Program-made: the position numbers and the translations under genes
Shown here: positions 1 through 6,604 of the stretch, piece by piece
Position numbering within the stretch: position 1 is the first letter of the stretch
Layout: each line of letters opens with the position of its first letter
Source: a virus
Length of the DNA: 22,292 nt
IMG/VR virus record: IMGVR_UViG_3300006924_000218
Span: 1 to 22,292 of that record
Strand: one strand, 5' to 3'
The notes under the pieces: generated by a model
Database searches by the model: none
What the model saw: only the letters and a program-made list of their open reading frames with translations
What the model was told of the DNA's origin: nothing

Positions 1-2
1 AC

Positions 3-524
3 GATGGTGTTGTTGAAAGCTGTTTAGCAATAAACAATAAGGTTGTTGCCACACCAGCAGATATCAAGTTTGAAGCACTTTGGGAAACTTTAAGAGATCA
101 ATCTCAAGCTTTGTCAAAATTCACAGAGCTATACCCAGAATCAGAAGAAGAGACCAGCACAGTGTTATCTGAGGTCTTAAAAATACAAACTAAAAGACTA
201 GCGGTAGCATATACCTTGCTAAACTTGACCAAACGTTCTAGTTCTGAGGTACTGATGGGTGGAAGACTTCTTGATAAAGATAAAGTGTTCGTTCCTAAAT
301 ACTTAAAACAACTAGCAGAGTACAAACTGCCATTTGAATTAGGAAAGCGCAGCCCGATAGACTGCTTTACTTTCCAAGATCTAACTTACCTTACAACAGA
401 TGAGGTTACAAAGTTCTCTGATATCGAGAACTCATTGTTTATTACAAACAACAAACAACATGTCTATTGTTTTAATGAAGCCGAGTGCTCTATGATAGAC
501 AACTATTATTTAATATGGAGATAA
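3..524 (+). CDS. Hypothetical protein, 5' end outside window
   Basis: The frame is open from the left edge to the TAA at 522-524, so the visible 173 residues are the C-terminal part of a longer protein; an internal TTG at 111 is not needed as a start. The first half is rich in charged and helix-forming residues (KFEALWETLRDQSQ region) and the C-terminus ends YYLIWR. I recognise no domain or motif. The cupin gene starts one base after the stop, so the two are probably cotranscribed. Confidence 0.7.
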   Translation, partial: DGVVESCLAINNKVVATPADIKFEALWETLRDQSQALSKFTELYPESEEETSTVLSEVLKIQTKRLAVAYTLLNLTKRSSSEVLMGGRLLDKDKVFVPKYLKQLAEYKLPFELGKRSPIDCFTFQDLTYLTTDEVTKFSDIENSLFITNNKQHVYCFNEAECSMIDNYYLIWR

Positions 525-525
525 A

Positions 526-858
526 ATGAAAATAGAAAAACCGTGGGGACACGAAATTAGATGGGCAATCAACGAGAAATATCTCGGAAAGATACTGCAC
601 ATCAACGCAGGAAGTAGATTGTCATTGCAATATCATGAACAAAAGGATGAAACCATATATGTTATGGAAGGCACAGCTGTTGTTCATCTAGATGGCAAGA
701 CTCATATCCTCTCTAGCGGAGACTCATTAAGAATACAACCCGGACAAATACACAGGTTCTGTGCACCAGATGAGTGTCATGTGAAACTGATTGAGGTCTC
801 GACACCAGAGATAGATGATGTTGTCAGAGTTGAGGACGATTATGGGAGAACAGAATGA
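526..858 (+). CDS. Mannose-6-phosphate isomerase type II-like cupin protein
   Basis: 110 residues. This is a stand-alone single-domain cupin resembling the C-terminal domain of bifunctional ManC-type enzymes, which interconvert mannose 6-phosphate and fructose 6-phosphate for GDP-mannose and surface polysaccharide synthesis. Seen: EKPWGHE at residues 4-10, the metal-site pattern QYHEQKDE at 35-42 (His37, Glu42), PGQIHRF with His76, and the C-terminal signature VSTPEIDDVVRVEDDYGR, which is characteristic of this family. The guanylyltransferase domain of full ManC is absent. ATG at 526 follows the upstream stop by one base, and its own stop overlaps the next start as ATGA. Activity on a sugar phosphate is inferred from family membership; some stand-alone members have unknown substrates. 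Confidence 0.85.
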   Translation: MKIEKPWGHEIRWAINEKYLGKILHINAGSRLSLQYHEQKDETIYVMEGTAVVHLDGKTHILSSGDSLRIQPGQIHRFCAPDECHVKLIEVSTPEIDDVVRVEDDYGRTE

Positions 859-2024
859 TTTGGTTATTATCAATGGCTTTCGCCTCACAGCTCACAGTTC
901 CCGAGACCTCCTATGTTGGAGCCACAATACTCGAGGGAGACGTTGATGTTACTTTCGAACATGTTTACAACATAAACTATGAATTGGGCACACAAACATA
1001 TGCCTTCTTCGAGGGAAACACTCTTTATGTCGGCAACTCTGATGAATATGGAAATTCTGTCGATGGTATCATAGAGTTCTTTTGGTTTCAATCATCAATT
1101 GATAGAGGTTCTGACTTTTATGTAGCAGTCGTTAAGACTAGAGCTACACCCGGACGTGACTGTCCCGGATGGCAGAGCCTCTGGTTGTCCCGGGAGTGTG
1201 AACTGTGGGCCGATGATTTACAAGACTTCGGAGAGCATCCAGTTCTTAGCGTTGAAGCAATCACTGATGCTAACCGCGAAGCAGGTGCTTTCCGCTGGGA
1301 CTGGGCTGTTCCTTTTGAGAATTATGGTATCGATGCTTACGGCCAGATCACATTCTCTAACCAGTATGGTATTGGCTTAAATGCTGAAGGTGCTGTCATG
1401 GCACACGGAGAGATTCCTCTGGATGAAAGTGGAAATGTTCAGGCTGCTGGAAATGTACAGACCAAGGGCTTCGTTAATAGTGACTACATGGTTCAAACAC
1501 AGTACGAAGTTACTCTCTACGAATGGGATGTTTATGTAAACGGCCGTGCAGATCTAATGGCTTGGGATACATATCTCAACTTGGGAGTCAGGGCAGACCA
1601 ATCAGCTTATCATGAATACTTTATAAGCATTCAGGTTGAACAAGGAGAAAACTTCATACTTGATGAGTTAAACTTTTCTTCTCATTTTGATATTGGAAAT
1701 TTAAATCCATTTGCTTCTGAACTCGGGTTATCAATCCAAGACATGGAGATATCTCCACCCTTTTGGGAACCAGAAAGTAGCGAAGAGACAGAATGGAGTT
1801 ATGATGATGAAGAAGAAGGACAGATAGAACTCCCTACCACAGAAGATAATGACACAGGGTTGTATCAAGAACCCGAAGATGATATAGCAGAGAGCGACGA
1901 TCTTCCCACACTTAGAGAAAAGCCAGAAGTTATTAGCAGTGGGTGCAGCACATCGAACGGATGGCTTGGCGCTTGGTTTCTATCTTCAATATTGGCATTA
2001 CTTCGCATCAGAAGGGACACCTAG
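855..2024 (+). CDS. Secreted acidic protein with MYXO-CTERM-like sorting tail
   Basis: 389 residues. A very short signal peptide is visible (MIWLLSMAFA, probable cleavage before SQ). The body is rich in aromatic residues and alternating polar/hydrophobic stretches, suggesting beta structure, but matches no family I know. Residues from about 305 form a highly acidic linker (EESEE/DDEEE-type runs). The end has Gly-Cys (SSGCSTS), a hydrophobic span (WLGAWFLSSILALL) and a basic tail (RIRRDT), the three-part layout of MYXO-CTERM sorting tags, processed at the Cys in Myxococcota and relatives. ATG overlaps the cupin stop by four bases. The 3' end overlaps the convergent amidohydrolase gene by 27 bp. 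Surface anchoring is inferred; the function is unknown. Confidence 0.8.
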   Translation: MIWLLSMAFASQLTVPETSYVGATILEGDVDVTFEHVYNINYELGTQTYAFFEGNTLYVGNSDEYGNSVDGIIEFFWFQSSIDRGSDFYVAVVKTRATPGRDCPGWQSLWLSRECELWADDLQDFGEHPVLSVEAITDANREAGAFRWDWAVPFENYGIDAYGQITFSNQYGIGLNAEGAVMAHGEIPLDESGNVQAAGNVQTKGFVNSDYMVQTQYEVTLYEWDVYVNGRADLMAWDTYLNLGVRADQSAYHEYFISIQVEQGENFILDELNFSSHFDIGNLNPFASELGLSIQDMEISPPFWEPESSEETEWSYDDEEEGQIELPTTEDNDTGLYQEPEDDIAESDDLPTLREKPEVISSGCSTSNGWLGAWFLSSILALLRIRRDT

Positions 2025-2957
2025 AATCTTTAAACCATTATTGTATGCCAGATCTAACAGGGTGTCTTCGTTGTATATCTTATAACACTCAAGAGCCATG
2101 CGAAGCTCAAACATCATATCGCCGTTGCAGTAAGGTTTATAGATATCTTCAATGTTATCAGTGCCTATGCCAACCGTTAAGCCCCATTCCAACATTTCGT
2201 CAATCGGCGTCATTGAGTTGTGAGTGGGGCTTAGTCGTTCTGACCGCTGATGGTCTATCCAAGCAGACGGACAGGATATAAACTGTAGACCTGCATCTCT
2301 AGACAGATTGTATACATAATCTCTATACATCTTTGGATGACAAGCTAGCGATATAGAATGAACTGCAACCACTCGGCCTTGCAATCCGTAGTCTATTGTC
2401 TTCCGAGCAAGCCATTCGGTCTCTCTTTCCTCAACCACATTAAGTTGATCAACATGGACGTGAACCTTCTTGCCAGTGCTTCTTGCAACTGAGAATAGAA
2501 TATCTAAATGCCTGTCGGCATCCTCATCTGACTTGGGTAAGCCACCTAAGAAATCTAAATTGTCTACGTTATTTTCAAACAAAGACAGATTCTCTTTTGT
2601 GAAACCACCCACAGTTTGGTTTCCTATGTACAACTCCACGCCTTCCGTTAACAGCTCTTCTTTGGCTCTCATAGCTCCGTAAAGAGCCTTCTCGTGAATG
2701 ATGCTATCTAGATCGATAAATGATACTATCTTGTTAGTATTGAACTCTTTTTGCTTCAAACACGCACTTAGAATGCCGTCATAATAATTATACTGAGATA
2801 GTTGCCTCTTTACTTCATTTACAAGCTGCCACTTTTCTAAGAGATGCCTAGTGGTCAAGGACTTATCTGTAAATTGTATCGTACCGGCCCTATCAATATG
2901 GGCATGACAGTTAATAAAACCATTGTTTAATTTGCGTTTTAGACTGTGAATCGACAT
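1998..2957 (-). CDS. Cytosine-deaminase-like metal-dependent amidohydrolase
   Basis: 319 residues. The amidohydrolase-superfamily order is clear: HAHID (His18, His20), HVHVDQ (His166/His168), VVAVHSISL (His200), CPSAWID, and GIGTDNIED (Asp267). These correspond to the metal ligands and catalytic residues of the CodA-type cytosine deaminase group, which hydrolytically deaminates cytosine or related rings. CodA has HCDE at the second His; here it reads HVDQ, so the usual catalytic Glu is Gln171, and the substrate may differ or activity may be lost. The protein is shorter than CodA (about 427 residues), lacking part of the N-terminal sandwich domain. It starts at a CAT complement at 2957 with only a weak AAAG ribosome site and is divergent from the protease gene. 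Confidence 0.85.
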   Translation of the reverse strand: MSIHSLKRKLNNGFINCHAHIDRAGTIQFTDKSLTTRHLLEKWQLVNEVKRQLSQYNYYDGILSACLKQKEFNTNKIVSFIDLDSIIHEKALYGAMRAKEELLTEGVELYIGNQTVGGFTKENLSLFENNVDNLDFLGGLPKSDEDADRHLDILFSVARSTGKKVHVHVDQLNVVEERETEWLARKTIDYGLQGRVVAVHSISLACHPKMYRDYVYNLSRDAGLQFISCPSAWIDHQRSERLSPTHNSMTPIDEMLEWGLTVGIGTDNIEDIYKPYCNGDMMFELRMALECYKIYNEDTLLDLAYNNGLKILGVPSDAK

Positions 2958-3041
2958 CTTTAATAAATAGGCCGTATGCTAAAAAACATTCATCGTTGTT
3001 TGCGGCGAGTACCATCTAGTTACTAATAGAGGGATGGAGTT

Positions 3042-3758
3042 ATGTTATGGTTATTTGTGTTGTTATCATGTCAGATGTTTTATTATTCTGATAGTGAGGT
3101 AAACGAACTGGAGGTTTCGAAAGTATCCAGTGAATATAATATAGGAATAAACAAAGCGGTTGCGACGTCCGTGAAGGTGTACTCCTTTCAGAACGGCATT
3201 TCTCATGGTCATGGTTCCGGAAACCTTCTACACATAGGAAATCACTTATTCATCCTCACAGCTAGTCATGTCATTGATGATTCCAGTGATGTAATCATAA
3301 GAGAAAAGAATGGAAACATGCTATCAGCTGACGTTATATATAAAAATCCATATTCTGATATTGCAATTTTATTGCCGTACGGAGTGTTCACCGATACCAA
3401 GTCAGCAAGTTATATAGCCAATAGAGATCACGACATACTAGCCAAGAGACTTTATTACCATGGATATCCTCAAAATATTGATGGGTTTCTAGTCACAGGT
3501 TTTGTCAGCCAGTCGAGTTATGATAAGATTCTTATGCAATCTTACGCTTGGTTTGGAGCATCAGGTTCAGTGGTGTTTGACAGTGCAGGTAGAATCGTCG
3601 GGATTGTCCATGCCATTTCGATGCAAATAGACCCTGCGACAGGATACCCAATATCAGCTGAGAATGTTGTAGTAGTTCATCGAGTCTATGATTTATCTAG
3701 AAAAACTATCAGGGAGCGTTTAGTTGATGCAAAAGCTAAAAATAGGCACCCTCATTAG
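3042..3758 (+). CDS. Trypsin-like serine protease, predicted lipoprotein
   Basis: 238 residues. The N-terminus MLWLFVLLSC is a short lipoprotein signal with Cys10 as the probable lipidated residue. The chymotrypsin-fold triad is visible: His76 in LTASHVID, Asp106 in YSDIAIL, Ser174 in GASGSVVFD (GxSGS). This is the S1 family layout of bacterial trypsin-like/HtrA-type proteases without a PDZ domain. A GGATGGAG ribosome site precedes ATG 3042. It would act on the outside of the cell or in the periplasm. The 3' end overlaps the next gene by 32 bp, which ties this chromosomal-looking gene to the start of the small-gene array. Confidence 0.88.
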   Translation: MLWLFVLLSCQMFYYSDSEVNELEVSKVSSEYNIGINKAVATSVKVYSFQNGISHGHGSGNLLHIGNHLFILTASHVIDDSSDVIIREKNGNMLSADVIYKNPYSDIAILLPYGVFTDTKSASYIANRDHDILAKRLYYHGYPQNIDGFLVTGFVSQSSYDKILMQSYAWFGASGSVVFDSAGRIVGIVHAISMQIDPATGYPISAENVVVVHRVYDLSRKTIRERLVDAKAKNRHPH

Positions 3759-4080
3759 CGACAACAATAAGTTGGGCGTTATCACAAAGGTAATTGAAGT
3801 TGGGACTTTAAACACCAAGGTTGATCTTATAAAGTGGCGAGCCAACTATGAAATACACTACACCGATGGTGTTGTTTCCATTTTGGGCTGCACCACTATG
3901 GAAAGACTAATAAAAGAAGGTAAGGTCTCAATCGTTTTTTGCCCTACTACCCCCCTACCCCCCTCCTCTTCTTCCGAAGATATTCTTCGCGAGACCATGA
4001 GCATGCACGATATAAAGGAAAAGAAGAAGAAAGATAGGAGGAAGAGTTGTGGAAACCAAAAACCAAAAAAAGACCAATAG
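3727..4080 (+). CDS. SH3/KOW-like small barrel protein with basic C-terminal tail
   Basis: 117 residues from ATG 3727 (a TTG lies in frame just upstream; GGGAG at 3712-3716 supports the ATG). The first 70 residues carry the family pattern found throughout the window: KIGTLI, then LGVITKVIEV, IKWRANYEIHYTDG. The rest is a Pro/Ser tract (TTPLPPSSSS) and a strongly basic tail (KKKKDRRKSC, then KPKKDQ), which no other array member has. It begins inside the protease gene and its end overlaps the following gene by 32 bp. It is the leftmost family member and may be the ancestral or boundary copy. A nucleic-acid-binding tail is plausible but inferred. Confidence 0.75.
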   Translation: MQKLKIGTLISDNNKLGVITKVIEVGTLNTKVDLIKWRANYEIHYTDGVVSILGCTTMERLIKEGKVSIVFCPTTPLPPSSSSEDILRETMSMHDIKEKKKKDRRKSCGNQKPKKDQ

Positions 4081-4375
4081 TCTCATAAATCCCGAATGGT
4101 CAAAACAACAAAAGATGCTTTACTTCCTTTGGTTGGACGATCAGGTTATGACCTATTGGTCTTTATACTTAGATATGAAATGTGATCTCCCAATCCATGA
4201 CTTCTGGACGAAGGAGGATATGGAAAAGCTTGATGGGTATCTTCAAATAATTGAACACTTTGAAAAGTACCAAGGAGAGTTGATACTGGAATATACTTAC
4301 GAAGAGATCGATGAGTTTGTAAGATGTAATCCTGATCTGTGCAAAAACTTTAGTTTTTTTCGTTTTTTCTCTTGA
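4049..4375 (+). CDS. Hypothetical protein, GTG start
   Basis: 108 residues starting at GTG 4049, chosen because AGGAGG at 4036-4041 sits eight bases upstream. The sequence is rich in aromatic and acidic residues (YFLWLDDQVMTYWSLY, HFEKYQGELILEYTYEEIDE) and ends in a phenylalanine-rich FSFFRFF. No domain is recognised. The TGA stop at 4373-4375 lies inside the TTGACA -35 of the next promoter, an early example of the overlap of stops and promoters seen throughout the array. Confidence 0.65.
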   Translation: METKNQKKTNSLINPEWSKQQKMLYFLWLDDQVMTYWSLYLDMKCDLPIHDFWTKEDMEKLDGYLQIIEHFEKYQGELILEYTYEEIDEFVRCNPDLCKNFSFFRFFS

Positions 4376-4400
4376 CAAAACAAACATACTGTGTTATATT
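4372..4400 (+). promoter_or_regulatory. Operator-free sigma70-type promoter at array start
   Basis: TTGACA (4372-4377), 17-bp spacer, TATATT (4395-4400). This is the only clear promoter in the array with no GGACA-type dyad, and it has a consensus -35. It would drive the leader ORF and gene at 4483. Confidence 0.75.
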
Positions 4401-4414
4401 ATCTTTATAAGAAA

Positions 4415-4486
4415 ATGTTGCAAGGAGTGAAATTTTACAATTTTACCAAAAAATATTTAATTGACATTTCGATGGAGGAAATATGA
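4415..4486 (+). CDS. Possible 23-residue leader peptide
   Basis: ATG 4415 opens a 23-codon frame whose TGA overlaps the start of the next gene as ATGA, a coupling arrangement. The ATG is only about eight bases after the predicted transcription start, so translation would be nearly leaderless. An AAGGAG at 4422-4427 lies inside the frame with no well-placed start after it. The peptide ends YLIDISMEEI, and the IDIS part is encoded by the first TTGACATTTCGAT repeat. It could be a leader ORF or simply a chance frame. Confidence 0.3.
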   Translation: MLQGVKFYNFTKKYLIDISMEEI

Positions 4487-4505
4487 AAATACTTGACATT
4501 TCGAT
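4455..4505 (+). repeat. Paired TTGACATTTCGAT repeat, site 1
   Basis: The exact 19-mer ATTTAATTGACATTTCGAT (4455-4473) is followed 16 bp later by the exact 16-mer TACTTGACATTTCGAT (4490-4505). Both recur exactly at 19557-19599 and 20931-20973. Here the order is reversed (19-mer first) and the pair overlaps a ribosome site and the start of the gene at 4483. Confidence 0.85.
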
Positions 4506-4662
4506 AGGGTCTTTAGTTACCCATAAAAGCCACAATCTTGGGATTGGGATTGTCACTGAGATAAGAACTGACATTCCAACAGGTGCATACAGATGTCTTT
4601 GGGCTAAAGCCCCGTACATGACGCTATTTATCTGTGGTTCATCACTGAATTCTGTCTCTTGA
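4483..4662 (+). CDS. SH3/KOW-like barrel protein, 59 aa
   Basis: ATG 4483 follows GGAGG at 4474-4478. The N-terminus MKILDISIGSLVTHK contains the family start IGSLV, shifted by five residues because the repeat TTGACATTTCGAT encodes LDIS within it. Then come LGIGIVTEI and RCLWAKAP (the conserved Trp strand). The typical LEVL end is missing; it finishes LNSVS. It is followed by the first operator-bearing promoter. Confidence 0.75.
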   Translation: MKILDISIGSLVTHKSHNLGIGIVTEIRTDIPTGAYRCLWAKAPYMTLFICGSSLNSVS

Positions 4663-4693
4663 ATTATAAGGAACACATGGGAGAGTTCCAAAC

Positions 4694-4736
4694 GGACATT
4701 TTTTGTCCTTTACATTTTCTCCATCTGTGATATATT
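4694..4736 (+). promoter_or_regulatory. Operator-promoter 1
   Basis: Dyad GGACA-TTTTT-TGTCC (4694-4708) abuts TTTACA (4709-4714); 16-bp spacer; TATATT (4731-4736). Serves the gene at 4764. Confidence 0.85.
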
Positions 4737-4763
4737 AATAGTAACATTCAAACAGAGGTGAAT

Positions 4764-4931
4764 ATGAAAAAAGGTGATTTAGTCTTGCAGAACAATGAAA
4801 TATTCATTGTAATGAGTGTTGAGAAGGCTGGTGCGTTCGGTTACATGGCAATGGTAAAAAGCGTTGCAACAGGAAACACAAGTGGTTTCCCTCCCGAATG
4901 GCTAACCAAAATCAAAACGGACAATTTATGA
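4764..4931 (+). CDS. SH3/KOW-like barrel protein, 55 aa
   Basis: ATG 4764 after GAGGTG. MKKGDLVLQNNEIFIVMSVEK, then MAMVKSVATG and a PPEWLTKI end; it belongs with the subgroup seen at 16845-18614 that replaces the W-strand by a V-x-V strand with a TG turn. The last codons (KTDNL) and the TGA stop are encoded by the next operator, where the right half-site is TGACC instead of TGTCC. Confidence 0.8.
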   Translation: MKKGDLVLQNNEIFIVMSVEKAGAFGYMAMVKSVATGNTSGFPPEWLTKIKTDNL

Positions 4932-4961
4932 CCTTTACAATCTAACATAACCTGTTATACT
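4919..4961 (+). promoter_or_regulatory. Operator-promoter 2 (TGACC variant)
   Basis: GGACA-ATTTA-TGACC (4919-4933); TTTACA (4934-4939); 16 bp; TATACT (4956-4961) with extended -10 TG at 4953-4954. The TGA of TGACC is the stop of the gene ending at 4931. Confidence 0.82.
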
Positions 4962-4990
4962 ACATCTGTCAAATAAATTTAGGAGAAAAC

Positions 4991-5161
4991 ATGAAAGTAG
5001 GCACATTATATAAGGTGATAAAGAATGATCACACCTATCCACAAGTAGGTGATGTGGTGGTTCTTATCAAAGTTCTTGGAAATATGTTTGAGGGCTTGAA
5101 TTTGAGAACAAACATACATCATCATTATTTCTTCGGAAGCATGGAGGTATTATGCAAGTAG
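4991..5161 (+). CDS. SH3/KOW-like barrel protein, 56 aa
   Basis: ATG 4991 after AGGAG. MKVGTLYKVIKND, VGDVVVLIKVLG, ending MEVLCK. First gene of an operon of six barrel genes running to 6056. The end of the gene is the junction ATGCAAGTAG at 5152-5161, which is both ...LCK* here and MQVG of the next protein; the codons for MEV supply GGAGGT, the next ribosome site. Confidence 0.82.
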   Translation: MKVGTLYKVIKNDHTYPQVGDVVVLIKVLGNMFEGLNLRTNIHHHYFFGSMEVLCK

Positions 5162-5343
5162 GAACATTAGTAACAAGCAAGTGGGAAGAGGTGATTGGCA
5201 TTGTTCACCAACTACATGATGAATTTTATGATGAAGAGCAAGGGGTTGTGGAGTATGCATGGGAGATTCTATGGATAAACTCCAGTCCTACAATGCAATA
5301 CACAGTGGAAGATGAAGAAGACTTGGTGATATTATGCCAGTAG
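5152..5343 (+). CDS. SH3/KOW-like barrel protein, 63 aa
   Basis: Starts MQVGTLVTSKWEEVIGIVHQL, with a Trp strand (AWEILWINSS) and acidic loop (EDEEDLVILCQ) at the end. It overlaps its neighbours on both sides by exactly 10 nt. Its terminal codons read LVILC rather than LEVLC, so the ribosome site left for the next gene is the weaker GGTGAT. That could lower translation of the next gene. Confidence 0.85.
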   Translation: MQVGTLVTSKWEEVIGIVHQLHDEFYDEEQGVVEYAWEILWINSSPTMQYTVEDEEDLVILCQ

Positions 5344-5504
5344 GGACTCTAGTCATACTAGATCCGATATTATACACTGACATGCAGAGTCGCATTGGTA
5401 TTGTTACAAAGGTCATGTCTTGTGGAGAAAGATTTCATATACTTTGGAACGATGGCTCAGAAGCCATATTAGGTATCTTTGACTTGGAGGTCTTATGTAC
5501 ATAG
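5334..5504 (+). CDS. SH3/KOW-like barrel protein, 56 aa
   Basis: MPVGTLVILDP, then RIGIVTKVMSCG, FHILWNDGSEA and the end DLEVLCT. It is read from junction ATGCCAGTAG and ends in junction ATGTACATAG, both 10-nt overlaps. The DLEV codons (ttggaggtc) provide the ribosome site of the next gene. This is a compact, near-consensus family member. Confidence 0.83.
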   Translation: MPVGTLVILDPILYTDMQSRIGIVTKVMSCGERFHILWNDGSEAILGIFDLEVLCT

Positions 5505-5689
5505 GTAATTTAGTTAAGGTGAAAGCAAGTTGGCACTTTGTCTATCCTGAATACGCAGAGGTCATAGGTCTTGTGACCGATATAACACAGTTGCGAAATG
5601 CAAGAAGAATAAGGTGGCTTCATTCACCTATTGAAGGACATGAGTATACAGTTATGCCTGAAGATTGCTTGGAGGTAATATGCAAATAG
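5495..5689 (+). CDS. SH3/KOW-like barrel protein, 64 aa
   Basis: MYIGNLVKVKASWHF, then AEVIGLVTDI, RIRWLHSPIEG, EYTVMPEDCLEVICK. The W-strand and the EYTV strand before the acidic turn are clear. The loop between the first two strands is longer than in the 55-residue members. Joined by 10-nt overlaps at both ends. Confidence 0.85.
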   Translation: MYIGNLVKVKASWHFVYPEYAEVIGLVTDITQLRNARRIRWLHSPIEGHEYTVMPEDCLEVICK

Positions 5690-5826
5690 GATCATTAGTG
5701 AGACATAAAGCCTCTGGCGATATCGGAGTTATAACCTATATCGGAAAGTGGAAACTTACCTTTACACAACCTGATGGTCGTGTGTGGTGTACATATCATA
5801 ACAGAGTGGAGGTAGTATGCGAATAG
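5680..5826 (+). CDS. SH3/KOW-like barrel protein, 48 aa (shortest member)
   Basis: MQIGSLVRHKASGDIGVITYIG, then a Trp strand (GRVWCTYHN) and the end RVEVVCE. At 48 residues it is the smallest complete copy and may represent the minimal fold. Junctions ATGCAAATAG and ATGCGAATAG flank it. Confidence 0.83.
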   Translation: MQIGSLVRHKASGDIGVITYIGKWKLTFTQPDGRVWCTYHNRVEVVCE

Positions 5827-6056
5827 GAGACTTAGTAATGATAGGTGAACGAAGCCTTATTATCGTGGATAGTAAGTGGAGCATCTCAGGAAACGAATGG
5901 TATTGGGCAATTGCACCTGTGGACGATCCAAGCGATAGAACATGGCTTCCTGAAGACATTGTTCTCCATGCGTGGAAGGATTATAAATGGTGGACAAAAA
6001 ATGTCCTCGACAATAATATTAGGAATGGTTATATTATAAGTAACAAAGGAGGATAG
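5817..6056 (+). CDS. SH3/KOW-like barrel protein, 79 aa, tail read through a promoter
   Basis: MRIGDLVMIGERSLIIVDS, YWAIAPVDDPSDRTWLPEDIV form the barrel. The frame then stays open through the operator and promoter at 5992-6035 and stops at 6054-6056, so about the last 20 residues (from WTKNVLDNN) are encoded by regulatory DNA. Either the protein has a promoter-encoded tail or an earlier stop has been lost. The next gene starts one base after the stop. Confidence 0.72.
   Translation: MRIGDLVMIGERSLIIVDSKWSISGNEWYWAIAPVDDPSDRTWLPEDIVLHAWKDYKWWTKNVLDNNIRNGYIISNKGG
5992..6035 (+). promoter_or_regulatory. Operator-promoter 3, inside the 5817 gene
   Basis: GGACA-AAAAA-TGTCC (5992-6006); TCGACA (6007-6012); 17 bp; TATATT (6030-6035). 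It lies within the 3' part of the upstream frame and serves the operon starting at 6058. Confidence 0.8.
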
Positions 6057-6057
6057 C

Positions 6058-6225
6058 ATGGAAATAGGCGATATAGTGAGATACAAGAACTGTTCCAAAG
6101 GTGGAGAGTTGGCTATAGTCACGGGGTTCTTTGCAAGAACCTTTGGAAAATGTTATGGCAAATTCGTATGGGTGGCAACAGGAAACAAATTTAGTGAAGA
6201 CTTAGAATACTTGGAGGTAGTATGA
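6058..6225 (+). CDS. SH3/KOW-like barrel protein, 55 aa
   Basis: ATG 6058 follows AAAGGAGG. MEIGDIVRYKNCSKGGELAIVTGF, KFVWVATGNK, DLEYLEVV. The LEV codons carry the next ribosome site, but the junction is the shorter ATGA overlap (TGA 6223-6225), so the protein ends at LEVV without the Cys. Confidence 0.82.
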   Translation: MEIGDIVRYKNCSKGGELAIVTGFFARTFGKCYGKFVWVATGNKFSEDLEYLEVV

Positions 6226-6446
6226 AGATAGGTGACTTAGTAAGGATAGACCCCTTGTGTCCTATTTGCTTGGATCTGAAGATAGATGATCCTGATGAAT
6301 ATGAGAGGGAACTTAAATGGCTAGGGGTCATAGTGGGTATAATGCCACCACGAAAAGGTGAGGGCGTACTATACAGAGTGCAATGGGGACACATGTCTCA
6401 CCCTACACCCGAATATGGGGATTATTTGGAGGTATTATGCGAATAG
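6222..6446 (+). CDS. SH3/KOW-like barrel protein, 74 aa, with Cys-rich insert
   Basis: MKIGDLVRIDPLCPICLDL, then acidic DDPDEYERELKWLGVIVGIM, a basic PPRKGEG loop, YRVQWGHMSH, YGDYLEVLCE. The CPIC pair in the first loop is a possible half metal site but no second pair is present. It overlaps the previous gene by ATGA and the next by 10 nt. Confidence 0.83.
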   Translation: MKIGDLVRIDPLCPICLDLKIDDPDEYERELKWLGVIVGIMPPRKGEGVLYRVQWGHMSHPTPEYGDYLEVLCE

Positions 6447-6604
6447 GAACATTGGTAAATCACGAAAACTACTTTGGTGTCGGTGTTGTAACCCATATCA
6501 GAAAAGTAAGGGGAATAGTGGAATGGAAAATCCTATGGCTCAGAGAGGGTAGAGACTTTGGTTGGTCGAACGACAAAAGAAGCGTGGAGGTTTTATGCAA
6601 ATAG
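6437..6604 (+). CDS. SH3/KOW-like barrel protein, 55 aa
   Basis: The start is ATG 6437 at the junction ATGCGAATAG, not the in-frame ATG at 6383, because the family N-terminus MRIGTLVNHEN begins here behind GGAGGT. Then FGVGVVTHI, EWKILWLREG, and SVEVLCK. 10-nt overlaps on both sides. Confidence 0.83.
   Translation: MRIGTLVNHENYFGVGVVTHIRKVRGIVEWKILWLREGRDFGWSNDKRSVEVLCK

Noticed and set aside
1156-2281. Forward ORFs 1156-1380 and 1943-2281
   Set aside because: They are shadows of the secreted-protein gene and of the reverse-strand amidohydrolase gene.
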